Shown: positions 1 to 13,705 of the stretch, piece by piece
Layout of the letters: each line of letters begins with the position of its first letter
Position numbering within the stretch: the stretch's first letter is position 1
Source: Neodiprion pinetum
Lineage: Eukaryota > Arthropoda > Insecta > Hymenoptera > Diprionidae
DNA length: 64,000 bases
Reading direction: 5' to 3'
Assembly: GCF_021155775.2 (NCBI RefSeq)
Contig: NC_060233.1
Span: 8,868,782-8,932,781 of the forward strand
Notes under the pieces: generated by a model
Database searches by the model: none
Told to the model about the DNA's origin: nothing
The model's input: the letters and a program-made list of their open reading frames with translations, nothing else
Translations under genes and position numbers: made by a program

Positions 1-3000
1 TTGCCGTGGCGAAGGGTGTCCAGGGGTGGTTTCCCGGTGGTGAAGTAGTGGGCAGCAGGCATCTGGCGTGCGGTGAGCCGCTACCCGCAGGCGCCGCGTA
101 TCCCGTGAATCACCAGGATCGTATTATCCCGGAATACGCGTTCGCTTCCGCAGCCACAGCCGCGACAACGACCACGGCCATCGCCGTCACCAAGGGATGG
201 CCGACTGTGCCATACGAGGCCATCGAGGCCACGGAATGGTTCGAATAACCGCGCTACGGCGAGATCCCCTGAATTCTGCGACCTGGGTATTGCTTTTGAA
301 CCTTAATCCGCGAGACCTGAACAAGGTTTTGTCTCGTTTGATCACGTGGGTAAACTCTTTGTTAGTACTTCTGAAACGTACCCAGCGTTTCGTCACTTTT
401 AAACAGGTATAAGATCAAATTTGCAGCATTTGTTACGCCAAATACTTGCTTGATTGCACTGCTGCAGACGAGTTTTATGGGGAAAAACGGTGAACTGATT
501 TAAGACGTGGGATCCACGGGTGATCTACGACGGAGGGAGGGTTGAAGTACCCGTAAAGAAGGGGGAAGAGAGCGGTTGTACGCGATGATTCGTATAATGA
601 GGTTGGCGGAAGGAAGGCTACATCACAGAGGCTGTGCCGCCGGGTAATTGAATCGTTCAACTAAGCCCGAAATATCCCGATCAAAACTGCACTGCAGGGA
701 TTAAACGTTCAGCTTCGATTACTTATATTGTATAACCGCAGTATCACTAATAGCTAATATTACGATCACAGGGGGCCGCGCGTATTCGACCGATCAATCG
801 ATGGATCTCCATTTTCTCTCTCGTCTAATAACCGTAATCACCCCGTACGTGTCTCCCGGCACACTTTTAACATGTTCAATTAAAGAGCGTTTTGCAAAGT
901 GCGAGTATCATGCTTGGTAATCAAATATTTGTTCAATATGACGGTAGTATATGTATTTTCATTGATTCCGTATTAGAACCACACGATTGCTAACAATCTA
1001 TCCGTAAAACATAAGACTCCTGATACTTACATACTGGATTCCAGTCCATGGCCATGAGAACGAAGTCAGTTCGTAAAGATGTCGAGAAAACCAACATGAA
1101 ACAAATAATTGAAAAAAGTTATTAACCATCAATGGTAATTTTTCACAAGATATTGGTTATTTTCGATTAATATGGTGCCAAATGTACGACTGAAGTCCTT
1201 CTCCAAAAGGATTTCAGTTGAGTGGAACTGGTTTGCAGTGACTGTTGTTAAGCAAGTAGTTTGAGACTATTGTGTCGTTCGGTAATAGAAAGTATCTATC
1301 GTAAAAATGTGACCGCAGTGAGCATCTAACTGGGAAAATTCATGCACACGAATGTAGTTCTTAGAAAAAATAGTAAGACTACTCAAATCAGCCGAGCAGG
1401 CTCGTCGATCGTGCATTTTCCCGTTTGATTTTTACCTACAGATCGATATCGATCTGTTCCAGAACGTCTTGCTGCTGTTTGGACAGCACGAAGGTTTACG
1501 AGTTAACACCGATGTCAAGAACAATAAGCGAGATCAGCTTTTACAAAAACGAAAGAAGAGTTTTTCCACAATGTATATACCAAGATGGACGTGCGGCGTA
1601 TGGAGACCAGCTCGCAAACTTATATGGAGTGAAAAGTGTGTTTAACGATCCATCATAGTCCTACAGGGTCGACTGAGCTATGATTTAATTGTCACCAGTC
1701 AGTCAAGACGTGTGTAGAGAAAAGTAGTTGCCCTTAAGTGGTTCAAAAGTATGCGTATCGGTGTTGATCGGAGTTCTCGAAGTTGTGAATCGAGGCGTCT
1801 GATGACCCTCAGGGGCTAATGTTCCGACAATGAATGGTTACGATGTACAAATGAGCTACCTCGCAATTATGAAACACGAAAGTACCGTTGTCAAACTTCC
1901 CGCGAACACATGTCGCCATAGTGATATTATTATATTACAATTTTTATACGGAATATAATTATACGCCTAATGTTACACACATGCCGTGGGTTGTTCGGCC
2001 ACTCGCACACACACGCGTCTTCTTAAATTATTGTTACAGTGTCTGCGGTACCGTGTACAACGCGATCGCGTAGAATGACGGACGAACGCTGACACGCACC
2101 AGCCCGCCTGAAGGAGGACTCGTTCTCCGCCGTCGCTCTGTATAATTTGACATGTTGTCGTACACGTTATTATTCAGATAGATCTTTAGATACCTGAGTG
2201 AGTCCACCACCCCTCACCTTCCTCCCTCCCTCCCTCACCGTCTACCTCACCCTCATACGACCCTCCTCTGCATTCGTCCCCCCGCCCCCGGATCCGCCAT
2301 TGGTCTTTGAAACGAGGTGCTTATGCACCTATGATTGCCCATTTGCACGAACCTGCATAACGCAAAGACATGTGTACAATTTATAACGCTACAAGATTTC
2401 CTGCAGCAATCTCCAACCCCACTGGTTCAATCTACACGTACGTCCAACCCTCCTTTTCATTTCGATCCTCAATCGAACCCGCGATTTTTGCCATTTTTTG
2501 CAAAAATTCAAGAGTCTTTGATGGTTGAGTGAACTTTGTCTTTCCCGTTGCATCGATTTTCATTATAAGATTTTAGTCCATTTTTAGGACAATTTGTGAT
2601 TCATTTAGATAGTTTTTACAGGGGAAAGTTTTCTTTATTCTGTTGAATGAATTTGGTTAGAAGGAAATATCACTGACTCGAGACATTTGATTACTAAAAG
2701 ATCACTCGTAGGCCAATTTATGTGAAATCTGAACAGACAATCAGGCATTTCGATCAACTTTACTGCACATCAAGTATTTGTGCAATTCAGCCGTTAATAG
2801 TATATCGTGTATCACGGAGGAAAACTCAGTCTTTTCGGGCTGAGCGTAAGCTTGCAATATGAGTCGCAGGTGAGCCGAATACGAATATTGAAAATACGTG
2901 AGGCGAAAAGGTCCTTGTTAGAAACAGGAGTATGTTACGCTTTTTTTCACGAACCACGATATTGAGGTTAGGGTTGCGTAATGTAAGATTTGTTCGCGCC
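1..3000. other. No gene seen; mixed composition
   Basis: Contains only short open frames. Notable is a CTCC-type pyrimidine tract near 2217-2240 and C-rich DNA to 2295. A 97-codon frame crossing 1358-1649 follows a weak acceptor (TTTTTACCTACAG at 1441) but has no recognisable product. Confidence 0.5.
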
Positions 3001-3001
3001 A

Positions 3002-3053
3002 GCGCATGCGCGCAGTGCAGAACAGACTACTTTCAACTCCACCGCGCATGCGC
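3002..3053. promoter_or_regulatory. Pair of NRF1-like GCGCATGCGC sites
   Basis: The palindrome GCGCATGCGC occurs exactly at 3002-3011 and again at 3044-3053, 42 bp apart. This is the core of the vertebrate NRF1 site; the insect relative is Ewg (erect wing). In animals such sites cluster near TATA-less promoters of housekeeping genes. No transcript or gene start can be identified beside them, so promoter activity is inference. A short CpG-containing context surrounds the pair within otherwise mixed DNA. Confidence 0.4.
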
Positions 3054-3059
3054 ATTCGC

Positions 3060-6000
3060 AGACTCACTCGACCGTCATAGAAACGGATACTTGGTGTACG
3101 GAAAACACGCATGTAAAGCTAGAGAGCTAAAGCTAGAGTTATATAAATAGATTTTATCAAACACAAGTAATTTACTCCTTTATTCTTAATAGTTTCTAGT
3201 ATTTCTAGAAGAATAATCAAAAGAAGTCACTGAATCCTGTAGCCAGTGCATAGATCACAATTATCTCAAGTAGGTTAAAACGAACAGACAAGTATCAAAA
3301 AGTACGTACTCAAGTTTTAAACTGTCAGTAGCCGAGGAGGACAATTAGCACAACATCCCGGGACAGTTGGACAAGGGTAATACGAGAATTTGGGGGTTAT
3401 ATGGACACGAAATTTGTACAGCAGTGGACTAATTTCGTGAAACGATGTAGAAGCTGGCAGAATGGCGGGTAACTCGTTATCCCGGAGCAGCTGCGCTGAC
3501 AAATCAGTAGCGGATCGTGCGAGCCTTTGATCTGGCAAAATTTTCTTCACTCGTACGACGGTTACGATGGTGCGTGTCGTTCGAGTTGAAGATTTCTATC
3601 GCTTTTACGCATACGTGCGCGGTACGGACGTGTATGTACATTTCTCTCGAACCACACGTGATGGGAAAGTGGTTCCCGTGTATCTTTTCGCGATCGTAAA
3701 TTAATATCCAGCTGAGGAATCCCGGACTCGAGATAAACGCGGGTATTATCGGTATAACGCGCCTGGGGACAAAGCGAGCGAAGAGTTTCCGTAAAAATAA
3801 TGAGGGGTAAGTTGGGAGTAATTAAGCCCTGCCGGATCCCACGTTCCTCTAATTAGCCTATATGTACATAATGCCGTACGTGTCTATGGTTACGACTTCA
3901 TAATTACCAGCAACGATTATTACCAGACGGATTGGTATACGTATGCTTATGCACGTATTTAGTACAGTCATGGACATTTGCGTCACGAACGCTACTTGAC
4001 AGATGACGTTTATCACTTAGCTGTAGGTACTTTTCGTCTCCCTTTTCGTTTCGTCCTCTTTCCCCTCAACCGCACACGATATTTCTTCACTCATACAGCC
4101 AGTACATTCCTGATAATTAACCTGTAATTAAGCAGTTTGTTAAACGAACTCGGAAGGTTCGGTTCGCTAGGACTGGTGTCCGTAACCAAGACGGATCCAC
4201 CTTTTCACCTACACGTAGACCTGTCCATCCATACTCTGGACGATGCATCGTAACCTGGGTGGGATAACGCAGTGAAATTTTAATTTACGGTCAGCTACTC
4301 GACGCCGTTACGACTCCTCGTAAAGTAGAATAAAATAACTGAAATAAGCTGACTGGGATAATTCGAGACACTATTTTCATTATTTCATCGCTACCTGGGC
4401 ACATGTGCGATGGATATTATACCTATAGATACCGATATGCGATGTGATCGTCGACTTTATCTCTATAGAAATTACTTCGGAGGATTATAGTAAATGGATG
4501 AAGTATATTATCCCACTTATGCATAAATATGGACACCCCGGATCCTTCCACCTGCCTCAAGATACGTCGAGGTTACCTAGCGTACGCACATATTCACACG
4601 CGCACACAACTCTCTGATCGAATCGAAGATTCGAGAAGTCCAGATGCGAAGAACCAATTATTTATTACGGTCTTTAGTTGCGACTCGCAGGTCGCTGTCA
4701 ATCCAATTTCCTCCACAATCCGGGGAAGGATTTACAGTTTATAACAAGATCCGAACGGATATCGCGATCTGTGTCCTTTTCACTCCATCGCATTTCTCGT
4801 TCTCTTCCCCTGGGAAGTGGCGAAAAAATCAGGAGACGAACCAGCCAACGTCCACCTGCTCGTGTCAGTGGTAATGTAAATATCCGGTCGGACCGGACAA
4901 TCGAAGAGGTTCGAGACATGAGAAATTGGAAAATGAAAACAGTATTTGCACTTTTGTTGTCGTTTGTTAAAATTACCGTGCGAGAAGATCGAATGGTTGA
5001 AATATCTGGTCCGTTTCATTCGGCATCATCAATTTACTTGTGTCTTTGTTTATAACGATATGGATATGGTTTGAATGGAAGCGTCGCGACGCGGTCATCG
5101 CTCCAGGAAATCAACGCAACGCGCGCGAGGTTCCTCAGGTGAAAACATAAATTAAAATATATTAAAAGAGCGATTATATCCATCAAGGTCTGGCAGGTGG
5201 GATGAGACGAGGCGCGATGATGCTTCGTCATTAAAGCCACGGGACCTGCTCATCGCCAGTGAACCCCAGTCCCAAGAGGGCACTTTGAATTGAAGAGGGA
5301 CGCAGTTATGCCGCGCAGCGGCGGCCATCCGACGTCCTGGTCTTCGGTTAGAAATTTAAATTGCCAGTTTAACGCTCGAGTAATTAATAACCGACGGTCT
5401 ATGCTCCACGGCTCACGAAAAGTCCAGTGCCCACCTTGTGCTTCTATAATCCACCTTCGATATACCTACTATACCCTGGTTTACAACCTTAAATGCACCA
5501 TAATCCCAGCTACACGCGTTCTTTCTTCTCGTAATATACCGTCGAATATCTGTTACTTCTACAACGCGCAATCATATCGCTTATAGTGTTGCTCAAATAT
5601 CTGTTCGCGATACATCGCGATGCTCAAACCTCCTTTGGATGTAACGAAATCACCTCACATGTAGTTTATTTAATTTTAGGCACTGAAAGATGTTTCCAAC
5701 TTGGTCTGTTCTCAAGTAGCACGCTGCGGACGGACATTAACGTGATCGATTTGATAATTTATCGATCTTCTGAAGAAATGGAACATGGTCGTTCCGTACA
5801 CAAAGGGACACTCAATCGAGACTTTAAATGGACTGAAGGTTGACCGTTTCGTTCGAAGATCCTTAAATTCATTGACTTCGATAAGAAAAATTATGGGGCC
5901 GGAGTGTTACAGCTTTTGTATCACCTGTGCCAAGGAGCGTTGAATTGATTTAACCGTTTTGGAAACTTGTGAACGAAATTACATAGGTAGAAAATCTAAG

Positions 6001-6700
6001 CTGACGCGAGGCATCGAGATTAAAAAGAAACTGGCGTAGGGACAGGTTATGTATTCTATTGACGCAAAGGGCGTGGACCTCTGCACCTGCATTATCCTGC
6101 AGCAGGAGCAGAGAGAAGCAAGAGTAGCAAGCCGAGGCAAGGCGAAAGATCTCTTGGAGCTGATAGAGGAACCCCTAAACATCCACCATTATATTAAATT
6201 GTGTATATTTCCCTTGATAATTACTCGAATTATAAGCATTATGTAAATCGCCATACTATGTTAATGCTACGGTGTATTATATGGAGGAGGCCGTGAACAG
6301 TCTCCTCTTATCCCTTTTCATAGGCTCTGGGGTACACATGTATACAAGCGGCACTACGCTATGCTTACATATTAACTTCTTTTCGCCTTCCTTCCATTCT
6401 CGCGGGATTACAGCAATTTTGTTTAAGCGTGTGCTAAATGTTATATTATGCGGTTTTTATACCCGTTTGTATAAAGGTAGGCAGCCTGTCCTACCAAGGG
6501 ACCAAAACCGTCGCGTATAACGAATTCTCAACGCGCGTGGATCCTCAGCTATACCTACGCTTTATAAATGCGCACACCTCTATTTACATAATATTTTAGA
6601 TCCTTATCCGCGATACGTGTTAGTTCCAGACTATCCTGATAATTTGTAATTTTCTAACCCTTTCATTCCTCGGTCCATTCCACCACCCGATTTGACTCGA
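3060..6700. other. No gene seen; mixed composition
   Basis: Several frames of 60-125 codons overlap on both strands around 4640-5060 with no domain or splice structure. The rest shows nothing beyond scattered short repeats. Confidence 0.5.
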
Positions 6701-9700
6701 TCGTGCCTCACGGTGTTTGTTCCTTGGCCATGTAAAATTCGGCATGTCTCATCAAGTTATGTTGTTTTTGGTCTATTTCGATGATTCAAAACGTGTAAAA
6801 TTGATTAGAAACACACACAGGCCTGGTAGCATTTAACAATAAGTAGTCTCAAAAAATTGAGAACAATTACTTTCAGACCTATAAAAAGTTATTCGAAAGT
6901 CACCGACCAGAATTAATTGTTGATGTTATTCATCTCGCTAGAAATAACCTTATTTTCAATTATGTCCGAGTACACGGATTTTTCTTGCTTTTCATGTCTT
7001 TTTCCACATTATAAAAATGCGTCACTCTACACTGTACACGATATTTGTTAAATTAATGACATAAGTGAAAAGTGACTCTGATTTAGGACTTTATTGTCTT
7101 TTCGGGTGAAACATTTCGATACATAAACAATGAGAAAAGTGATTACAGTTGTTTTTCGGAAATCAATCTTAAGGTGATTTTCTCCCTAAAAATAGTATAA
7201 TACTTAATAAACGAAATCTTGTCTAGTAGATACCTCGTGGGAAAAAAAGTGAAGCCAAATTTTTTGTGAACGAAACTGAATTACAAACGGAAAAATGACT
7301 CAAGTGACTGAATAAAAGCCCTGTTAGCACATTAAAAGTAATCCCCCCTCCCCCTGCGGGTTTGAAGATTATTGACAGTATCGTGTTCACCTAGATTCAA
7401 CCCGTTTACGATGAACCAACGCACATTATACTTGTGACGAATAACAGTTCAAGGTCCATGGGATTTCGTATCTGACGTACAATTTTTATTCAAATACACC
7501 TTAAACACAGTTTCACGATTTCCCCAAAACCACTAGCCGTGGTCCTTTATATCCCGGTTAGAAATAATTCCCCACGTAGCTGGGGAACAGAAATAAAAAC
7601 GACGACACGTGTAATCCGTGGACATAATGTTCTGTTTGCGTCAGGAACATTTATGTACGAACACGGGCGTGTATAATGCCGGAGAGATGTAGTGAATGAG
7701 AGAAAGAACCGCGTTAAGAATGAACTGGAATAAATGGTGCTCTCCGGGAGTTTGACATCTCCCAGGATCGGGCGAAGCTTGGTTATAAACGCGTGATCTT
7801 GAATGCAAATGAAGTTGTTCGCCTGTCATTATGCTAATATAAATAATGACAAGGCGTTATGGCTTGGGCACCAAGATATATACGCCTCGAAAAGTTGACT
7901 CCGCGTACCTGAATCCTTCTGTTCCAGCCTTAATTTTATCGAAGGAAATCAAGTAAAATGTCGAAAAATCATGGCTTTGATAAACTTGCGAGCAACCCTT
8001 CATCCCCCACTCACTATCAGCGAATGACTGACTTTACGCTCCGCTTAGCTAAAGCTCGTCATATTTCATAGGCGCATTTTTATATCACTCGTTTCACCCT
8101 GCGCTTCTATTCGCAGGTATCAGAACAGAAGTATCTTCTTTTTTTGACCGTTTCTCTAAGTCGCAATGTAAATCTAGACGTGTTATATCCGCCTACTTTG
8201 TACTCACTTTATCTGGTAATCTGTGTCCCTAAGGGACTCACGGCGGCAAGCCGGACACTGTTATTTTCATATACAATATACCTACTGAATTTTAGTGCTG
8301 CTCACTGCAGATCCCGGAATCGTATGGTCGAAAAAGTTTTGCCTTTTTTACATCTCTTTTTTGCTGTTGTAGATTTTGTGCTTTGTTGAGAAATAGATAT
8401 TGGATGAAATAGAATGGAAGAAAAATCTGTCTCAGTGTTTATTTCGTTCTCGATGTTCCGAAGAAGTTGAAAAATCACATGAATTCAGCATTGTCTCTTA
8501 ATAATCAATTACAAAATCAAGTGCAATGTCTTCTTTTTAACCGGTAACAGGGTGGCGACAATTTTGCTCAAATAAAATTTTTCGACTATTCCAGTAAAAA
8601 GTTCATAAAACCCTGACGTTTTCCCACAAACCTTGGGTAGGTAATGTTTGGCAGCTTTTATCGCCAAAAGCTCCAGAAGTTGCGCTTCTTGAATATATAA
8701 ATTTAAATTTAAAAAACACACAGTATTGCTTCGTTTTACAAAAATAATTACAAATAGAATAACACAATTTGCGAAAGTTAGCTTAAGGGGAGTTAAGCAT
8801 CGAAAAATTTGGAAAAACTTCGTTTTTTTTATTCTGTTACTACAATCTCTTGCAAACATTTTAGCCCAAGAAAAATTGAAAAATTCGCAAAATTGAGCTC
8901 CGGGGGATTAGGGTGGCTTTGACGGTTCAAAATATGGTAAAAGTTCAAATAACTTTTGAAAACTACTGAAAAAACATGTGAAATTTTCGTTATTTCTAAG
9001 TTGTTTGTCACACTTTTGGTGATGAAAATCAGTGGAATATGTAAAGAAAATATTCGCAAGAAATGAAGATGTTGAGCGTTGAATACAACCATGTGATAAA
9101 TATGTACACGCGTTTTTCTCCAAACAACGTTTGTCGTTAGCTTTGCCACGATAACTAAAAAACGCTTCAAGATATCGCCTTGATTCTGTTTTGTAAATGA
9201 AGATATCAACTTTTTTTACAAACTGAACCTGCGTTTAAGTGAATCAAAATTTTATTAATGTTGTTATTACAACAAAAGTCATTAATTTTTCGATGTTTTT
9301 AAAATTGTAGCCGGTATCTTTTAAATTCTCATGCTTTTTAAAAAAACTTTAGGTTCAGCCTGTAGAGAAACATTCCCTGAAGAGAATGCCGCGTGTAAAA
9401 TTGCCGTCAACTCTAACCCGTTCACTCGTAATCGTGGCAACATGTTTATCCGCCCATATCTACCTTAAATATTTATATATTTTTTAAACTTTAACCACTG
9501 AATTTTATAACCAAAACTCCAATAAAAACGTTGCACGAAAGAAAATGCATGCAAGTTGTTTCGGTTCTTCATAAATACCGTTTGTATTTTATTATCTTTT
9601 GGCTTACTTTCGCTGTCCACTCTCCTTAACTGAATTTACGAAGCACGGCTGAAGTTTCAAAACGTTTCATAAAAAAAAAAAAAAAAAAATAACGTTCTTC

Positions 9701-9780
9701 TCTACGGTCCATCACAATTCCCTGACTATTGCCGATTTTCCCGGCCTGTCGTCGGCACCCTGGATAAAATCGTTAGATCG
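6700..9780. other. AT-rich block without a supported gene
   Basis: Two adjacent minus-strand frames of 126 and 116 codons (8509-9209) are lysine, phenylalanine and leucine rich, as AT-rich DNA produces by chance. The inverted words CTGAACCT (9223) and AGGTTCAG (9351) bracket about 130 bp, but nothing else suggests an element. A Su(H)-like CGTGGGAAA lies at 7236. Confidence 0.5.
9671..9689. repeat. Poly(A) run of 19
   Basis: An A run between AACGTTTCAT and TAACGTTC. The AACGTT words lie right next to the run, not at the ends of a longer insert, so a retrotransposon tail is not supported. Confidence 0.9.
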
Positions 9781-10140
9781 GTGAATATGCGTGATATTCT
9801 TCGCGTGGAAAACCGGAAAGGTAGGGAAAAGGAGGTCAAGGGGTGGACGTTGGGTATGAGAAAAGAGCGCCGCGACGGCTGGGAACGCCGAGACGTAACT
9901 TTACGAGCTGCGGATTCAGCACGCCGCCCAATTACATCTTTTTCTCAGTTCTCGACGAAGAGCGCGCCGCCGTCTTTTAATGGGCAGTTAGTTCCTGCCC
10001 GGCTAGTGTCTCCGTAATCCGGCCTTTTAATTGCCGGCACCTATTGTGCCCGCACCTTGCCCGCCCTCCGTTCTACGAACAAGGGAAACTATGCACGGAT
10101 CCCGACAATTCTCCGTGTAATAATTACATTGAATCTACGG
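9780..10140. other. Short GC-rich island, nothing recognised
   Basis: CpG-containing sequence with a 78-codon frame of low complexity. No promoter motif is clear. Confidence 0.5.
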
Positions 10141-11401
10141 TAGGATGAAAAGTGAGCCTAGAAGAGGCTGCAAAATTAATACGAGAAAAACTGCATTGCG
10201 GAATAACGCGGGTTGACAAAAAAAATTTGTTCTCGTCTTTTTTACTTTATATTTAAACGGATTAATTTTTGTTTCCTTACATCGAATAATAACCAAAATC
10301 TTTATTTATTACCTACTTATGAAGTTTGCTTTTGTCTTTTTTATATTGATAAGTAACAACGGTCAACAAGAATTTTGAGTCTAGGTTATAGATCTTAAAT
10401 TTTTATTTCTTCCACGTAACTAATAAGGGGAAAAATAGTTTTGTTGGATAAAGTTTGCTTTTTTAGAAGCCGGTACGATATTTCGGATTTTAAGAAAACT
10501 TACCCATTTTCTCAAACATTTATTGTAAATAACAAATGAACAAACTTCAGTTCTGCAAATAAATAATATGATAAATTTTTTTTAAAATTTCATTTTTACT
10601 TCTAAACTCATCTTCTTCCCGTAAAGATTTTTTTTGTTTTTGAGTTACGCCATTTTAAATTATAAGAACAGTATTTTACTGTTTTTAGTGCTTGGAAACC
10701 GAGACTTTTTCAAGCCTTAATTTCATGTGTCACGGTGACTCAAATTCAACCCCATTACTCTATTCGTAATATGAGTCGAGCGATCGAAACGTGTGGAATT
10801 TACTATTCTACTCTGCTTGTAGTCAAGCAGCTATATATGGGATCTTTTAAGAACCTCTTGAATCACATTTAAGAAGGCTTTACTGATTTTTTTTTGTGTA
10901 AAAGAAGTAAAAAAAAGACCGTGTAAATATTTCCGTATTTATTTCGACTTTCTTTAGATTGTGCAGCATTATGGAAATTCGAAATTTTTTGATACTGATT
11001 GACCAGATGAAACGGCCTAATTCCATCTTTCCAAATTCGACATATATACATTTTTCATACATTATAATAGAACCATCATAAGTCGCAGCGTAGGTCAATT
11101 TTTCAAAAATACAAAGCTACAAGTTTCAAAAGGTTGGGAGGTCAACAATTAATAGTATTTCACTTATTTTACCATGAAATAGACACACATTGTTGATTCA
11201 TGAAATCATAGATTCTCATAAGAATCTAATAAAACGTAAAACTACTGAAATTGTAGACCGAAGATTTCATTTTACAATGACATATTTTCTCAAAAAAACA
11301 AACAAACTATTCTCTGCCCTGTCATTGAATCGTTTTTTATTATCACATTGGCAAAATTGATTTTGATTAGAAAGATAAGTAATATTATACTTGACGTTGC
11401 C

Positions 11402-11425
11402 AAAAAAAAAAAAAAAAAAAAAAAA
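11402..11425. repeat. Poly(A) run of 24
   Basis: An uninterrupted A run. No retroposed gene or SINE body is recognisable upstream and no clear target-site duplication was found, so it is listed as a homopolymer only. Confidence 0.93.
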
Positions 11426-11790
11426 CAAAAATCTCGTCGCGTGAATTTATCGGAAATAATTCTCTTATCGATATAATATTGAACTTCTGCCGACCAATTA
11501 AACCTTATCGTAACGAAGAGAATGGAACAAAATAACGCGACGGTCGGAGAGCAGCCCTTGCAATTACACCAAAAAAAAAAAAAGGGTGGGTCGGAGGCAA
11601 GAACGACAAGTTTACTCCGAGCTACGAAGGTACACTTGAAGCGACCGAGGTTGGGGTTTGTTTTACAAACGGAACACGAACCCGTGTAAACAAGTTATAA
11701 AAACGTCGCTTGGTTAAAATGTAAAATATTCAACCGTTAGTTTATCGCTTGTATTAATCAGCGGGTTGCGGCGTTGCGACACGCCATATT

Positions 11791-11878
11791 CCTCCCCCCC
11801 GGCAAAGTGCCCCCTTCGACCCCCCCCCCCCCCCCCCGTTCTCCCCCCCACCTTCGACCCACCCACCCCTCATCCATT
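11791..11878. repeat. C-rich block with an 18-C run
   Basis: Contains 18 consecutive C residues at 11820-11837 and several runs of 5-8 C around it. On the minus strand this is a G-rich sequence with several G-runs, which could form a G-quadruplex. Repeat count is prone to assembly error. Confidence 0.85.
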
Positions 11879-12007
11879 TACATTCATAATTTATACATTT
11901 GTTTGAGGTGCCTCATGTGCACGAGGATAGGAAAACCCTGGTGAATATAAACCCGCGGGTGTCCGCCATGTTTAGGGTCTAGGTTTGACTTTCGAGGTGC
12001 GTATGCT

Positions 12008-12408
12008 CGTTGAAAAGAATTTTGTTCTTTACGGTTACTGGAAAATCATTGTAAAATGGGTGCTGGTGCAGTAGACTTTACGAGAAGATAACTGAAATTT
12101 AGTTTTAGTCAGTGTTTCGAAAATTTTCGTGGTTATTCGAACGTTAAATCAGCTTCCTTAGTTGACTAAAATTTTTTAAATACAATATAAGTAATCATTA
12201 TTAATTTGTCGACGTATCTGGATCAAATTATCGCCGAATAGTATAACGGAAAGATGTAGTACCAGTGATCGTAACCAGGAAGGTACAGGATTTTCTGTTT
12301 AGTGGAAGGTGAACTTGACTTTCACACTTCACTCGGAACTATAATAATTTCTCGGTTGCTGTGACAAACGAAAATAGCCAAACGATCGTAACGAGAAATT
12401 TCTACAAC
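12008..12408 (-). mobile_element. Degraded ancient relative of the CACTG MITE
   Basis: This stretch is collinear with the inverted copy at 62917 but heavily diverged. Matching blocks occur in order. They are a TTAC-GT-ACTGGAAAA block near the start, TTAGTTGA near the middle, CAGTGATCGTAAC near 12266, GAACTATA near 12337, GAAAATAG-CAA near 12370, and GTAAC-GA--AAATTTCT at the end. The terminal CACTG/CAGTG sequences are no longer recognisable, so the boundaries are approximate. It is either an old insertion of this family or a member of a related subfamily. The alignment was made by eye. Confidence 0.55.
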
Positions 12409-12419
12409 AAGCTCTGTTG

Positions 12420-12790
12420 TTATTTCGAGTTTTCGTTCCGAGGACCCCGGCAGGTAGAAATCCTAAGCCTGTGAGGAGGATAACGTTGTCCAGTGTCTCG
12501 TAGGAGTTGGAGGAAAGAGCCGAATCGCGTATAAAAGTTATTAATTTTTGTTCGGGGGTCCGCGACGGGGTTCGTCCGCGTACATAGTTTGGGCCCCCTC
12601 GGGCGTGTCAGCGACGGCTCGCGTCGTTTAGTTTCGAAAGAAGCCTGGGCCTTACTTGTGAGACAATGGCCGCCCGCGGGGATGATGTCTCCGACGACGT
12701 CTGGGACCCCCGTAGCGACGCGGGCGCCGTACATACCTCCCTCTCTCTATAGAGACGTCAGTTATCATTCCATCATTTGAAATTAATAAC
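12420..12790. other. CpG-rich island, no gene established
   Basis: GC-rich DNA directly beside the degraded MITE copy. A good Kozak-like ACAATGG at 12664 opens only a 28-codon frame. Overlapping frames on both strands point to composition, not coding. Confidence 0.5.
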
Positions 12791-13439
12791 CCGAGCCTCG
12801 GGCAGGCCACCGTTCTTCGATTTGCAGGGTTTTGTTTTTTCTTATTTTTTTTTTTTATTTAAGCATTTGAAACCTACAACAAGGGTTTGTTCAGCTTTTC
12901 GGTGAGGCAGATTGCAATGTTATTGCGTTGCGTTGTGTTGAGGTTTTCTATTTGCATTATTTGACAATCAGTTTTTCATAAGTCTAAATTGTAAGATCGC
13001 GCTTTTTAAGGTGATTGAGGATTATTGTGCAGGCAGGTATGTTTGGTTCGTAGATTAGTTCGTCAACGGTCAAGGGTAAGTGCAATTTTGTTTTAGCAAG
13101 CTCGTGGATAAGTTTGATTCAAAGGGTTAAACAGTGCTGCATACCTAACGATATTACGTGTGAGTGGAAAAAAAAAAATTAAAAGAAGCTAATTTGACGA
13201 GATAAAAACTGCTCGCACAATACAACGAATGTTTCTTAAAGAGTGGATAGTTCTTTTTTTTTCCCCTGCTTTCGAAATATTGTTATAATCGCGTTTTAGT
13301 TTTCATCTTGTTTCACTATTTATCAATAGGCACAAGGTATCGATTTTTAGATTAAACACTCCAAAGTTTTAAACAACGATATTTTCTAAAATCACTATCA
13401 GGTAATTTTCAGTAGAATATCCTTGTAACAACTCACCAG

Positions 13440-13705
13440 ATTTCACGCGAGGTCACTAAGAGTACTTCAAAATAACTGAAAGTCGCTGAAAATCACGCGC
13501 AAGAGTATATAAAGTGATTCAAAGTTGCCTGAAGTTCTGAACAAGTTACTTCAAACCGCTTGATAATCAATACATGAAATAGTTTGAAGAAAGTCGAAAT
13601 CAAATGAAATCGTTTGAAAAATCTTTCGAAATCTTTATCAAACGTTACTTGCATTGAATTAAAAAATCAACAATTGAAATTCTTTCAAATTCGTCAAAAA
13701 TCAAT
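13440..13705. repeat. Degenerate TTGAAA/TTCAAA-rich repeat tract
   Basis: The stretch is built from loosely repeated words of 8-12 bp such as CTTCAAA, CTGAAAGTCG, ATTCAAAGT, TTTGAAGAAAGTCGAAA and GTTTGAAA, alternating with their complements. No exact period is kept. The same word set reappears around 58.7 kb. It may be an old minisatellite or a degenerate transposon-derived repeat. It has no coding signal. Confidence 0.5.

Larger units (their letters stand above)
10140..12000. other. AT-rich block with homopolymers, ending C-rich
   Basis: Long A and T runs (11402, 11571) and then the C-rich block at 11.8 kb. No coding signal. Confidence 0.55.

Noticed and set aside
1358..1649. 97-codon frame after an acceptor-like TTTTTACCTACAG
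   Set aside because: The frame runs through the acceptor without change, no donor follows, and the product matches no known family.
8509..9209. Two adjacent minus-strand frames that could be a broken transposon gene
   Set aside because: No transposase or reverse transcriptase motif, and no paired terminal repeats beyond an 8-bp inverted word.
9671..11425. Poly(A) runs as tails of retroposed elements
   Set aside because: No SINE or gene body upstream and no target-site duplication at a plausible distance.
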